Assembly (NCBI RefSeq): GCF_902859805.1
Contig: NZ_CADIKC010000007.1
Location: 310,001-374,000, forward strand
Direction: 5' to 3'
Origin: Paraburkholderia sediminicola
GTDB taxonomy: Bacteria; Pseudomonadota; Gammaproteobacteria; Burkholderiales; Burkholderiaceae
Length of the DNA stretch: 64,000 nt
Below the pieces are notes generated by a model. That model had not been told where the DNA came from and did no database searches. It saw only the letters and a program-made list of their open reading frames with translations. Of this stretch, positions 43,775 through 52,457 are shown in pieces. How positions within the stretch are numbered: position 1 is the stretch's first letter; each line of letters starts with the position of its first letter. The translations under genes and the position numbers were made by a program.

Positions 43775-44494
43775 TCACCGGCCGGATGCTCCACCCATCG
43801 CCTTATATTGCGCGTAACTAACCATCTGAAAATGCTCGTGGCCCGGCAGTTTTGCAATGACCTTTGAGTCGTCGGGCGGAATTTCTCCGAACATCTCGTA
43901 GTGAGATGCGAGCGTGCTCACGTAGTTGACGGTTGGCGCGGTGGAGTGGAAATGAAGGTAGCCACCGGCTTGCACGGCTCTCCAGAATACCCTGTCGCCG
44001 CTGATGCTTTCGCGCGGGTCCTTGAATAGCCACGCCGCGCATGCGGGAAAGGCGGAGCGAGTAAGGAAAAAACAGTTGGTGTCGTTGAAATCGACCCCGT
44101 TGGATTCCTTGCAGACGCCAAGCATACGGCCGTCGGCAGTGAAGATATTTCGAGCTGCCGTGACTACCTGCGCACCCGTTTCCTCGATGATCATGCGCAT
44201 CGTTTCGACATGGTTTGGTTCATACCAGTTGTCGGCGTCGAGAAAACAGATCGCATCAAATCCATTCGCCGCCGCGCAAGCGGCACCTACGCCGCGAGGT
44301 GTATCCCCGTAGTCGGCGTGATTAGGAATCTTGATGTGCACTACACCGGGCCAGCTATCAACGTCGGAGTCAGGGAATCCATCGGCGACCATAAAGTGGG
44401 TCACTTCAGCTGCTTGCGTAATGGCGCTTTCGTGACATTTTCGTAAGACGTGACGCGGCTCTTTATAGTAGGCGCTAATGACGGCGACTCGCAT
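43775..44494 (-). CDS. GT-A glycosyltransferase-like protein
   Basis: A 239-residue protein with the family 2 fold: MRVAVISAYYKEPRHVLRKCHES at the N-terminus, the nucleotide-binding HFMVADGFPDSD, the metal-binding AICFLDADNWYEPNHV (DAD) and a C-terminal RESISGDRVFWRAVQAGG. It has no membrane segment. It is alone within the lower-GC segment, far from the LPS locus, and its codon use is less GC-biased than the LPS enzymes. The acceptor is unknown; it may decorate a surface glycan or protein. Confidence 0.75.
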   Translation of the reverse strand: MRVAVISAYYKEPRHVLRKCHESAITQAAEVTHFMVADGFPDSDVDSWPGVVHIKIPNHADYGDTPRGVGAACAAANGFDAICFLDADNWYEPNHVETMRMIIEETGAQVVTAARNIFTADGRMLGVCKESNGVDFNDTNCFFLTRSAFPACAAWLFKDPRESISGDRVFWRAVQAGGYLHFHSTAPTVNYVSTLASHYEMFGEIPPDDSKVIAKLPGHEHFQMVSYAQYKAMGGASGR

Positions 44495-44814
44495 GAAGGC
44501 TCTTCGTGAGATCAGTGGAGCGGGAGATTGTAGCTATTGGCAACGCATCTCAGGCTATCTCAATGACATGCCGTCCGTGACGCCACCGTGTATACAACGA
44601 CGGCGCTGCCGTCAAATGAGTGATTTCAACCAATATGGCGGGTGTATGCTCAAAGCGAAAGCTTGTCGATGACAGCACCTCACCACGCTGAACCTTGTTC
44701 GTGGCTCTTTCAGGATCAAACCGTGCCGGGCGCCAGCGCCTGCTGCGGCAGCAGGTTTTACCAGCGTGAACGTGATGCTCAGGACGAATCCAGTTGCATC
44801 TATCGGCCCGTCAG
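44495..44814. other. 320-bp spacer, right boundary of the accessory segment
   Basis: No gene seen. Composition returns to high GC near 44700. A short hairpin (CCTGCTG, CGG loop, CAGCAGG) followed by TTTT lies at 44739-44759 and could be a weak rightward terminator left from a lost gene. Confidence 0.4.
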
Positions 44815-45723
44815 ATGACTGAGCCACAGCGTTTCACGGTGCGTCATGTCAGCGTCTACCGTTACTCGGAACCTGTCCGGTTCGGCGAACACCGGATGAT
44901 GTTCCGCCCGCGCGCCAGCCACGACCTGCGCCTCGTCACGAACCGCCTGGTGATTACGCCGACTCCGTCGCGGCTGCACTGGCTGCACGACGTGTTCGAC
45001 AACTCCGTGGCGGTCGCGAGTTTCACGGGCAGGGCGAGTGAATTGCGCTTCGACAGCGAGGCGACGCTCGAACACTTCGAAACGCCCATGCCTGACTACG
45101 CGCTTGAACCGTACGCGGTGAACTGGCCGTTCGCGTACACGAACGAGGAAGCGTCCGATCTCGTGAACGCGCGCAGCCGCCAGTATCCCGACCGCGACGT
45201 CGATGAGTGGGCGCGGCGCTTCGTTCCCGTGCCGGGCAGCGGCGGTGCGGGTGGCAAGAGCGGCACCGGCGGCACGATGGCGTTGCTGCGCGCGATGACA
45301 CTCGACATAAAAAGCACGTTTTTCTATGTGCGCCGCACGGAGAAGGGCGTGCACCGTCCTGGTGACACCTTGCGCAACCGTAGCGGCAGTTGCCGCGATT
45401 TTGCCGTGCTGATGATGGACGCGGTGCGCTCGCTCGGCCTCGCGGCGCGCTTTGTGAGCGGTTATCTGTTCGTGCCCGACCTACCCGAGCAAGACGCGGT
45501 GCAAGGCGGCGGTGCGACGCATGCGTGGCTGCAAATCTATCTGCCGGGCGCCGGCTGGGTCGATTTCGATCCGACCAATAGCATCGTCGGCAATCGCCAT
45601 CTGATTCGGGTGGCGGTGGCGTGGAACTACTACCAGGCGTTGCCGTTGTGGGGTACATGGCATGGCGCGCCGCATTCGTTTCGCGGTTTGCAGGTCGATG
45701 TGAGCGTGACCGAAGGTAAGTGA
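44815..45723 (+). CDS. transglutaminase-like protein with complete Cys-His-Asp triad
   Basis: A 302-residue cytosolic protein. The N-terminal bacterial transglutaminase-like domain begins FTVRHVSVYRYSEPVRFGEHRMMFRPRASHD. The catalytic core has C193 in GSCRDFAVLMMDA, H236 in ATHAWLQIYLPG and D252 in DFDPTN, so the triad is intact. The family contains proteases and amidases as well as cross-linking enzymes. ATG at 44815 has no clear ribosome site; TTG at 44794 is an alternative. It is followed by a second, shorter transglutaminase-like gene on the same strand. Confidence 0.9.
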   Translation: MTEPQRFTVRHVSVYRYSEPVRFGEHRMMFRPRASHDLRLVTNRLVITPTPSRLHWLHDVFDNSVAVASFTGRASELRFDSEATLEHFETPMPDYALEPYAVNWPFAYTNEEASDLVNARSRQYPDRDVDEWARRFVPVPGSGGAGGKSGTGGTMALLRAMTLDIKSTFFYVRRTEKGVHRPGDTLRNRSGSCRDFAVLMMDAVRSLGLAARFVSGYLFVPDLPEQDAVQGGGATHAWLQIYLPGAGWVDFDPTNSIVGNRHLIRVAVAWNYYQALPLWGTWHGAPHSFRGLQVDVSVTEGK

Positions 45724-45836
45724 GAGGCGAGCCGGATGAATGGCTCGTACAAATCGAACGTGTTAGCTGGGAGTGTCAACTCAGGTTGCTCACCGGACGC
45801 GTCAACTGAACGTTTCAACTGGAAGAGGGCGTCGCG

Positions 45837-46640
45837 ATGAAATTGCGCGTTGGCTACGAGCTGGTCTATGAGTGTGTGCAACCGACGCCGATGATGCTGA
45901 TGTTGAACACGCACTATTCGCACGCGAAGGAAGTGCTGAGCCCGGATTTGCTGGCGGTCAATCCGCCGGTGCCGATCAGCCAGTATCGCGACGGCTTCGG
46001 CAATTTGTGCAGCCGGATCGTGGCGCCACAGGGGTTGATAGCGTTTTCGACGAGCGCGGTGCTCGAGGTGTCGTCCGAGCCTGAGCGGCGGCCGCCGCTG
46101 ACCGAGCAGCATCCGGTAGAGGCATTGCCTGACGATACGCTGGTGTTTCTGCTGGGCAGCCGGTATTGCGAAACTGATTTGCTATCCGAATTTGCGTGGC
46201 AGACCTTCGGCAAGATGCCGCTCGGACGCGGTCGTGTGGATGCGATCTGCAACTACGTGCATGAACACATTGTGTTTGGCTACGATTTCGCGCGGCCGAC
46301 CAAGACCGCGTGGCAGGCATGGCAGGAGAGAAAGGGCGTGTGCCGGGATTTCGCGCATCTGGCCGTGGCGCTGTGCCGCGCGATGAATATCCCGGCACGC
46401 TATTGCACGGGCTATATCAGCGATGTCGGCACGCCGCCGCCCTACGCGACGATGGATTTTGCCGCGTGGTTCGAAGCGTATGTTGGGGGCTGCTGGCAGA
46501 CCTTCGATCCGCGGAATAATGTGCCGCGTACGGGGCGCGTTTTGATGGCTCGGGGAAGAGATGCGGCTGACGTCGCGATCAGCAATGCGTTTGGCGCGAC
46601 ACAGCTAATGAAGTTCGATGTTGTCTGTCAGGCGATATAG
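45837..46640 (+). CDS. transglutaminase-like protein lacking the usual His
   Basis: A 267-residue protein of the same superfamily as its upstream neighbour. The nucleophile position is kept: C169 in GVCRDFAHLAVALCRAMNIPARYCTGY. The HAW motif expected next is MDFAAWFEAYVGGCW here, so the catalytic His is replaced by Ala209. The acidic residue is present (D224 in TFDPRNN). The C-terminus GRVLMARGRDAADVAISNAFG is typical of a bacterial subfamily where, as far as I recall, this A is common. It may therefore be a non-catalytic partner, or use another base. It has a purine-rich ribosome site (ggaagagg). Confidence 0.88.
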   Translation: MKLRVGYELVYECVQPTPMMLMLNTHYSHAKEVLSPDLLAVNPPVPISQYRDGFGNLCSRIVAPQGLIAFSTSAVLEVSSEPERRPPLTEQHPVEALPDDTLVFLLGSRYCETDLLSEFAWQTFGKMPLGRGRVDAICNYVHEHIVFGYDFARPTKTAWQAWQERKGVCRDFAHLAVALCRAMNIPARYCTGYISDVGTPPPYATMDFAAWFEAYVGGCWQTFDPRNNVPRTGRVLMARGRDAADVAISNAFGATQLMKFDVVCQAI

Positions 46641-46762
46641 ATTCTGCTGCCGGTAAAGGCCAAAACAGACCCCAAAAGGCCAAAAAAGGCTTAAAGTTTT
46701 TCGCGTGAAATGCCGTAAAAACCGGAATCGCTACTCGCGCCGCGAGCCGATTCCGGACCCAT

Positions 46763-47083
46763 ATGATGCCCCGCAACACAGCCACCACGTTAGTGGCAAT
46801 CCTGCTGGCAGCGCCAGCGTCAACCGCATGGCCAACGGAGCTGGCTTCGATCCCGGTCAGTCTGACCGTGCAGGAAACCTGCGTCATCCAGTCGGTGGAC
46901 GCGGCGATCACCGTCGCGAATCAACCGGCGGTTTCCTGCCTGCACGGGGCGCCGTTCCAGATATCGCAGGTCGCATTCGACCCCGCCGCGCCAGACGAAA
47001 CAACGCGAAATCAGGCGCAGCCAGTGCAATTCGTCGCCACCCACGGCGGCGCCCGGCAAACGATCTGGACGATCAACTTCTAG
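46763..47083 (+). CDS. small exported protein beside the pilus operon
   Basis: A 106-residue protein with a signal peptide (MMPRNTATTLVAILLAAPASTAW). The mature part has two cysteines in VQETCVIQS and VSCLHGAPFQIS, resembling the N-terminal half of a spore-coat-U subunit domain, but it is shorter and ends at TIWTINF. It faces the end of the leftward chaperone-usher operon. It may be a minor subunit or a remnant of one. Its function is not established. A second ATG at 46766 is an equal start. Confidence 0.6.
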   Translation: MMPRNTATTLVAILLAAPASTAWPTELASIPVSLTVQETCVIQSVDAAITVANQPAVSCLHGAPFQISQVAFDPAAPDETTRNQAQPVQFVATHGGARQTIWTINF

Positions 47084-47095
47084 AAATCGCGCTTT

Positions 47096-47120
47096 GCCCT
47101 TCGCCCTTCGCCCTTCGCCC
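47096..47120. repeat. 7-bp tandem repeat GCCCTTC
   Basis: Three full copies and a partial fourth copy of GCCCTTC lie between two convergent genes. Confidence 0.8.
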
Positions 47121-47164
47121 GTTACGCGTGCGATCCCACTGCCGGCAGAGCGAGCGTCCAACAA

Positions 47165-48121
47165 TCAAAAACTGATTGTCGCGGTAATCGTGTCGCTGTA
47201 GTTGCCGGGCATCGGCGTTGTCTGCGCCGGCACGCGGCCGTACACCGTGATCGACACCGCATTGCCACTGCCCGTGCCCGTTGCCATCGTTGTGCCCGCC
47301 GTGCCGTCGCCCCATGCGCTCGTGTGGGCAGCATCCGTGTAAAGCTGGTAGTTCACCGCGCCGCCACCGCCCGCGCGCTGCATCTGGCGTGCTGCGACGC
47401 TGCCGCTCAACCCGCTGCTGAGCGCGATCTGATATGCGTCGCCGTTCGTGCAACGCGCCGTGATCGCGCCGCTCGCGTTCAACGCCGAACTCAGCACGCC
47501 CGTCGATGTGAAAGCAACGTTGGTCGCGCTGATCAGGCAGTTGTTCACCACCGTCGCGCTGGCCGTGAAGCCGAAGCTGCCGGCGCTCGTCGTCAGCGCG
47601 GCGCAGCCTGGCGCGAGCAGCAGGAAGAAACCATAGTTGAGCGAAGTCTGACTCAAGGTCTGCGAGTACGTGGTGCTGGCGTTGCCGGTCGTGGGCACGG
47701 TTGGCTGATTGGCGGTGATCTGGCCGTAGAAATTGACCGATGTCGTCGCGGTATTGCCGGTCACCGGCTTGTTGAGGATCACCGATATCGGTGTGGTGCC
47801 GAGCGTGGTCGAACCCCACGGGAGCGAATGCGCGGCGTCCTGATACAGGTTGTATTGCAACTGGTTGGCGCCGATCGTCAGCGCGCGCGGGGTCGTGCCG
47901 CCCATGTTCAGACACACCTGCACGCTCGGCGTCAGCGTAATTGCAGGCCACGTGCACGAAATGCCGACGGTGCCGGTCGCGGCCACCGCGTTCAAGCCGA
48001 TCGGACTGACGTTGCCGAAGCTCAATGCCGATGGGCTCGCCGTACAGGTTTGCGCACTCGCACGCTGCGGTAACACGCCGAGCAGCGCGCATAGGGCGAG
48101 GAGCAGGACGAGCCGTCTCAC
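47165..48121 (-). CDS. spore coat protein U (SCPU) domain protein, two domains, probable tip subunit
   Basis: A 318-residue exported protein with a signal peptide (RRLVLLLALCALLGVLPQRASAQ). Two SCPU domains follow: the first from QTCTASPSALSFGNVSP, the second from SATVVNNCLISATNVAF to the C-terminal VPAQTTPMPGNYSDTITATISF. Each has the paired cysteines and the final beta-strand pattern of the family. The start is GTG at 48121, whose GTGA overlaps the TGA of the usher gene by four bases, implying translational coupling. In Csu-type pili, two-domain subunits cap the fibre tip. Confidence 0.9.
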   Translation of the reverse strand: MRRLVLLLALCALLGVLPQRASAQTCTASPSALSFGNVSPIGLNAVAATGTVGISCTWPAITLTPSVQVCLNMGGTTPRALTIGANQLQYNLYQDAAHSLPWGSTTLGTTPISVILNKPVTGNTATTSVNFYGQITANQPTVPTTGNASTTYSQTLSQTSLNYGFFLLLAPGCAALTTSAGSFGFTASATVVNNCLISATNVAFTSTGVLSSALNASGAITARCTNGDAYQIALSSGLSGSVAARQMQRAGGGGAVNYQLYTDAAHTSAWGDGTAGTTMATGTGSGNAVSITVYGRVPAQTTPMPGNYSDTITATISF

Positions 48122-50532
48122 CGCGTCGCCGCCGCGCCGGCAGCGGCCGGGCTGCCGCAGGTCAACGGTCCGAGCGTCGGCAGCGAGCCGTCGGCCGGAC
48201 GCTGGTAGGCGAACTCGACGCTGCAATGGGTGGCGCCGGTGTCGATCTCGAGATGATTGTCGCGCTGCAGATTCTCGATGAAGGTCAGGCCGTCGTAGCC
48301 GACGATCGTATCGCCCCCGCTTTCGACATGATGCACGCGCGTGCCCGGCGGCAGGAGCTTGCCATCCGCGCCGCGCAGAATCACCGAAGCGGCGCTGTAA
48401 CGTGTCACGCGAAAATTCGCCAGCACACCCGTGAGCGACTTCGGCACGAGATCCATGGAGGTCGTTGCGATGCGCGCATCGGCGGGCAGGTTCATGCTGT
48501 CGATCGCGACCTGGTTGTGCTGGTACGCGTTCAGGTCCGGTATCAGCAGATGACCGTTGCGGTCGGTCGTGCCGATCACGCGGTTTTCGTGCAGCACCGG
48601 CACGCCCGCGACGCCGTCGGTGGACACCAGCGCGAAGCCGTCGTCGATACGCCGCGCCGGCTGGATGCTGCGATCCATCAGCACGATCGCGCCGGTTAAG
48701 TCGAGCGAGGCATTCGCATGCCGGTCGACGTCCTGCGCGAGCGCCGTCACTTCGCCGTAGTTGCCGAGATACTGCGCCTGCGCCTGACGGTATGGCACCG
48801 CGCCCGAGCCGCCCGCCTGCACGCCCCAACCCCATCCGCCGGCATAGTCGGGCGGGCGCTGCGCATTGAGGTTGTAAGTCGACTGGCCATTCTGACGGCC
48901 GACACTGGCATTGATCGCGGTGTTGTTGCCGAGGCCGAAGCTCGCGGTCAGAAATACGCCTTGCGCGTTGTGCTGCAGAAAGTCCTTGTACGTGCTGAGC
49001 GTGAGCGATGCCAGATTGCCGAAGTTCAGCGTGTACGAGAGCGAGCCGATCCGCGAGGCGGGAATGCCCGGAAAACGGTAGCCGATATAGCTGACCGACA
49101 CGGTCTGGCGACTGAAGAAGGGCAGCGCCAGCGTCACACGGTCGGTGGCGGTGGGCACCGGCGTGCCGTCGCGCGCGGCCAGATCGCCGTAGTTGCCGTA
49201 GGCGCGCAGCGTCTGCGCATCGATCGAGAAATGCGGTTCGATCAGCTGATAACCGAGACCGAGCTGGGTGCCGGTCAACTTGCCGGCGCTCGCCGACAAC
49301 GAGCCGTTGATCACACCGGCCATGCCCATGCGCACCAGCGCACCGGCACCCGCATTGACGAGGCCGCCGGTGGCCTCCGCATGTCCTTCGAGTGTCAGCG
49401 TGTCGCTCATGCCGCGCCGCGCGGTGGCGCTGACCGCCGGGCGCGGATCGTAGGAAAACGAATCGATGCCGTACGCGCGGCGCAGGAACCCCGCTTCGAA
49501 CGAATAGCTCGACAGGCCCGCGGCCAGCATGCGCGTATCTACGTACAGCGGCAGCGAAGTCGAAATAGTGCGGCCGAGCGCGTCGTGCGTAATGACCGTC
49601 GCCACGCCCGCGCCGGTGATGCCCGGCACGTTGTTGACGATGAACGGCCCGCTCGGCACATTGCCGCTGAATTGCCGCACGTTGTTGATGTACAGGTCCA
49701 CCGCCGACGGCACGACGGCCGTGCCCGAGAGCGCCGGCACCGGAAACGTCACGAGGTCGGGGCGCAGCGCAAAGTTGCTGCGCCACTGGAAGCCGCCGAT
49801 ACGGATCGAACGGCTCCAGTCGAGCGACGATGAAATGGTGTCGCCGAATTGCGTGGTGCTGAGCGTGGCCGGATTCGAGGTGCTCCACGCGGTGTCGTAG
49901 CGCACATAGCGGTGCAGATCGCGGTATAGATACGCGATACCGGTATTGCTCAGCACACCGGACGGATCGAAGTAGCGCTCCTCGCTCCATAGGGCGAACT
50001 GCGCGTTGGTGTCCGTTTGCGCGAACGCGTCGTAGTTGATCAGAAAGCCGCGCGACGCGGCGGCGTTTGGCGTTTGCGCCAACTCGCGCGTGTCGAACGT
50101 GTACGGCTTGCGGATCGCGTCGGGCACCTGCAGATCGACGGTCTGGAGCGACGCGTCGTATTCGTAGCGCAGGCCCGGGATCTGGTCGAGTTCGATCGAG
50201 GCGGTGTCGGCGGCGCCGAGCTTGTCGGTGTCGATGCCGACTTCGCGCAGGTCCTTCCCGGTGGCGCTGAGCCGGCCGCCGACGTCGCGAAAGTGCGCGA
50301 TCAACGAGGTGCGCTGGCCGTTGAGCATGACTTCCAGATATAGATCACGGCCTGTCGCGGAGTCCGGCGCGGTCTTCGCCGCGATGCGTTCGGCGGAGGC
50401 CTGGCCGGGGGCCGGCGGCGGAGCCGTCGCTTGCGCGCCTGCCCGATTCACGCTCAGCAAGTTCAGCGTCGCCGCGAGCGTGACGGCATGCAGTCTCCAT
50501 CCATGGCGTATTCGCCGTCGTGTCTTTCTCAT
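48118..50532 (-). CDS. fimbrial outer-membrane usher protein
   Basis: An 804-residue usher of the SCPU/Csu chaperone-usher type, with a signal peptide ending at NRAGAQA. The N-terminal domain (DLYLEVMLNGQRTSLIAHF) binds chaperone-subunit complexes. The beta-barrel has LYINNVRQFSGNVPSGPF and INASVGRQNGQSTYNLNAQRP, and the C-terminal domains have DRNGHLLIPDLNAYQHN. It forms the secretion pore for the pilus. It starts about 130 bp after the chaperone stop, with a 12-bp repeat in that gap, and overlaps the next subunit gene by four bases. Confidence 0.93.
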   Translation of the reverse strand: MRKTRRRIRHGWRLHAVTLAATLNLLSVNRAGAQATAPPPAPGQASAERIAAKTAPDSATGRDLYLEVMLNGQRTSLIAHFRDVGGRLSATGKDLREVGIDTDKLGAADTASIELDQIPGLRYEYDASLQTVDLQVPDAIRKPYTFDTRELAQTPNAAASRGFLINYDAFAQTDTNAQFALWSEERYFDPSGVLSNTGIAYLYRDLHRYVRYDTAWSTSNPATLSTTQFGDTISSSLDWSRSIRIGGFQWRSNFALRPDLVTFPVPALSGTAVVPSAVDLYINNVRQFSGNVPSGPFIVNNVPGITGAGVATVITHDALGRTISTSLPLYVDTRMLAAGLSSYSFEAGFLRRAYGIDSFSYDPRPAVSATARRGMSDTLTLEGHAEATGGLVNAGAGALVRMGMAGVINGSLSASAGKLTGTQLGLGYQLIEPHFSIDAQTLRAYGNYGDLAARDGTPVPTATDRVTLALPFFSRQTVSVSYIGYRFPGIPASRIGSLSYTLNFGNLASLTLSTYKDFLQHNAQGVFLTASFGLGNNTAINASVGRQNGQSTYNLNAQRPPDYAGGWGWGVQAGGSGAVPYRQAQAQYLGNYGEVTALAQDVDRHANASLDLTGAIVLMDRSIQPARRIDDGFALVSTDGVAGVPVLHENRVIGTTDRNGHLLIPDLNAYQHNQVAIDSMNLPADARIATTSMDLVPKSLTGVLANFRVTRYSAASVILRGADGKLLPPGTRVHHVESGGDTIVGYDGLTFIENLQRDNHLEIDTGATHCSVEFAYQRPADGSLPTLGPLTCGSPAAAGAAATR

Positions 50533-50612
50533 TGATTGCGTGGCGGTGCATCGTGTGTGTTCCCAGCGACCCTGGCGCGATCATGACGAACCTTGCGTGC
50601 CTGTCGTCAGCA

Positions 50613-50648
50613 CCTGTGTTAGCTCCTGTGTTAGCCCCTGTTTCAGCT
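50613..50648. repeat. 12-bp tandem repeat, three copies, between chaperone and usher genes
   Basis: CCTGTGTTAGCT, CCTGTGTTAGCC and CCTGTTTCAGCT follow each other exactly. A fourth copy begins (CCTGAA). The array is inside the pilus operon, in the spacer after the chaperone stop codon. Confidence 0.85.
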
Positions 50649-50665
50649 CCTGAACCCTCGTGTGT

Positions 50666-51457
50666 TCACTCGACATTCACCGTCGCCTCAACCGGCAGCG
50701 AATTGACTGAGGCGCGTACCTTCAGCGGACCGTTGTGGGCGGCGTTGTCCGGCAGCGTGACCGGCCAGTGGCGTTCGCGGCCGGCCAGCGCGTAGCCAAG
50801 CAGGCCTTTGTTGATCACGTAGGCGTTTCCTGTGTTGTCGATCAATTGCACGGCGGCGATCTGCGCGCGCTTTTTGCCCGCGTTGTCGACGCGCAGCATC
50901 CAGCCTTCTACGCCGCGCGACAGATGCCAGCCCAGTTTCGGCTGACCGATGTCGACGGGAGGTTCGACGAACACCGGCACCGAGTAGCGCAAACGGATCG
51001 TCACGCCGTTGGTGGGCGCGGCATCGGGTTCGGGCAACTCGTCGATCAGCACGCGGTAGCCCTGTTCCGCATTCGAGGGCTGCGGAGTCGTGCGCACCAG
51101 CCGCACCAGCTGATCGGCATGCGCGCCGATCTGGATCAGCGGTGGGCTTGCGACCAGATCCTGAGTGGGCGTGAGCGTGTCTTCGCCGCTTGCCTGATCC
51201 CAGCGGAACACGCGGACCTGGCCGAACAGCGGCTTCTCGCCGGGGTTCTTTAACGTGATGCCGGTTGCGTTGGCATCCGCGGACATGTCGACCATCACCG
51301 GCGAAATTTGCAGCGTTGCGGCTTGCGCGAGTGGCGCCGTCAGACACCATGCGAATGCGCTTGCCGTCAGCAGGCGAAGCGGTCCGTTTATGGCGCTCGC
51401 GACGTGCGTGCTTGCAGACCACGCCCTTGCGGATCGCGTCCTTACTGACCGTATCAA
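50666..51457 (-). CDS. periplasmic fimbrial chaperone (PapD-like)
   Basis: A 263-residue protein with an N-terminal export signal ending at LAQAATLQIS. The two immunoglobulin-like domains follow: LQISPVMVDMSADANATGITLKNPGEKPLFGQVRVFRWDQ and, later, GYRVLIDELPEP with the subunit-binding beta-strand RLRYSVPVFVEPP. These match the Csu/SCPU chaperone branch. The start is TTG at 51457; its TTGA overlaps the TGA stop of the upstream subunit gene by four bases. No ATG precedes the signal region. It delivers subunits to the usher. Confidence 0.9.
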   Translation of the reverse strand: MIRSVRTRSARAWSASTHVASAINGPLRLLTASAFAWCLTAPLAQAATLQISPVMVDMSADANATGITLKNPGEKPLFGQVRVFRWDQASGEDTLTPTQDLVASPPLIQIGAHADQLVRLVRTTPQPSNAEQGYRVLIDELPEPDAAPTNGVTIRLRYSVPVFVEPPVDIGQPKLGWHLSRGVEGWMLRVDNAGKKRAQIAAVQLIDNTGNAYVINKGLLGYALAGRERHWPVTLPDNAAHNGPLKVRASVNSLPVEATVNVE

Positions 51458-51981
51458 AAGTAGACCGTGGCAGTGATGGTGGTCTGATAGGTGTCAGGTT
51501 TCGGAGTAGTCTGCGCCGGCACCTGGCCGTACACGACAATCGATTGCGCCGAGCCAGTGCCGGTGCCGCTGGCTGTGTTGGTGCCCTGCGTGTTGCCCCA
51601 CAGGGTTGTATGGCCTGCGTCCTGATACAACTGGAACCCGACCGTAGTGGCGGTATTGCCGGTGGCCGTGCCGGCCATCAAGCGGCTCGTTACGGTGGAG
51701 CCGGTGACCGTGCCGGCGTCGAGCCCGACGTTGTACGGCGTGGTGTTGGTGCAGGTTACGGCGACCGTGGTCTGCTGGTTGATCGCGGTGCCGAGCACAC
51801 CGTTGCTGCCGAAGTTCAGCGGGTTGGCGCTGATCGAGCAGTTGGCGTTCAACGTGAGCGTGACGGTGAAGGTGGTGACGGCGGTGCCGTTCGAATAGGT
51901 GGCGGCGCGCGCGAGCTGTAGAGGCAAACCGAACATCAAGGCGACGATGAGGCTGGACGACAGCAGTTTTTGTTTCATCAT
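51454..51981 (-). CDS. spore coat protein U (SCPU) domain protein, probable major pilin
   Basis: A 175-residue exported single-domain subunit. The signal peptide is MMKQKLLSSSLIVALMFGLPLQLARAA. The mature SCPU domain has LNANCSISANPLNFGSNGVLG, VAVTCTN and ends VPAQTTPKPDTYQTTITATVYF. The paired cysteines and C-terminal pattern match the second domain of the two-domain subunit at the end of the operon. A GAGG ribosome site precedes ATG at 51981. As the promoter-proximal single-domain gene it is the likely main fibre subunit. Confidence 0.92.
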   Translation of the reverse strand: MMKQKLLSSSLIVALMFGLPLQLARAATYSNGTAVTTFTVTLTLNANCSISANPLNFGSNGVLGTAINQQTTVAVTCTNTTPYNVGLDAGTVTGSTVTSRLMAGTATGNTATTVGFQLYQDAGHTTLWGNTQGTNTASGTGTGSAQSIVVYGQVPAQTTPKPDTYQTTITATVYF

Positions 51982-52017
51982 GAGACCTCGCAAACCGACA
52001 GGACGCGGATTTTCCAA

Positions 52018-52457
52018 TTGTGTTGGCAGTTTGAAATTTCACTGACCAGATCGTCGATCTAATAGCCGGATATTTCAATGGGACGTAATTGTGTTATGCA
52101 ATGACCATCGCAATTGATGAAATTAAGTCTACACCAGACTTTCTTCGTAATACAAATTGTTGCGGCAGGAAATTCATTGGAAATATCTGGAGCGGGCGGT
52201 GTGGAGCGGCTCGGGAGATTTGATGAATCAGGAAATTATTTCTATGTGCGAGTTCGGGAAAATACCTAATTCAGGTAGTTTTTTCTAAAAAATTTGAATA
52301 TTTTTTGATGTTTTATTGAGTCGTAGATGCATGTTTATGCGTGTCGAATTTCTCGCTGAATGCAAATTGGCTTAATTGAAATTCACGCGATTAAGCTGCG
52401 GCCGATGTGAATGTCACGCAATGTTAATTATTGCTTTCAGTCAGCGCGTGCGTGGCG
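52018..52457 (-). promoter_or_regulatory. AT-rich control region upstream of the pilus operon
   Basis: About 440 bp that drops sharply in GC against both sides, with runs such as TTTTTTCTAAAAAATTTGAATATTTTTT (written here only as position 52277-52310). This is the kind of sequence bound by H-NS/MvaT-like silencers. It must hold the operon promoter. A small dyad (TACCT, AATTC, AGGTA) lies at 52263-52277. No gene is visible. Confidence 0.6.

Noticed and set aside
43618..43857. 79-codon minus-strand frame as a transposase remnant
   Set aside because: No transposase motif can be seen, and it overlaps the end of the glycosyltransferase gene. Only the inverted repeat inside it was kept.
47165..49990. 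941-codon minus-strand frame read as one protein
   Set aside because: Only the last 318 codons encode the SCPU protein. The rest is an out-of-frame reading of the usher gene.
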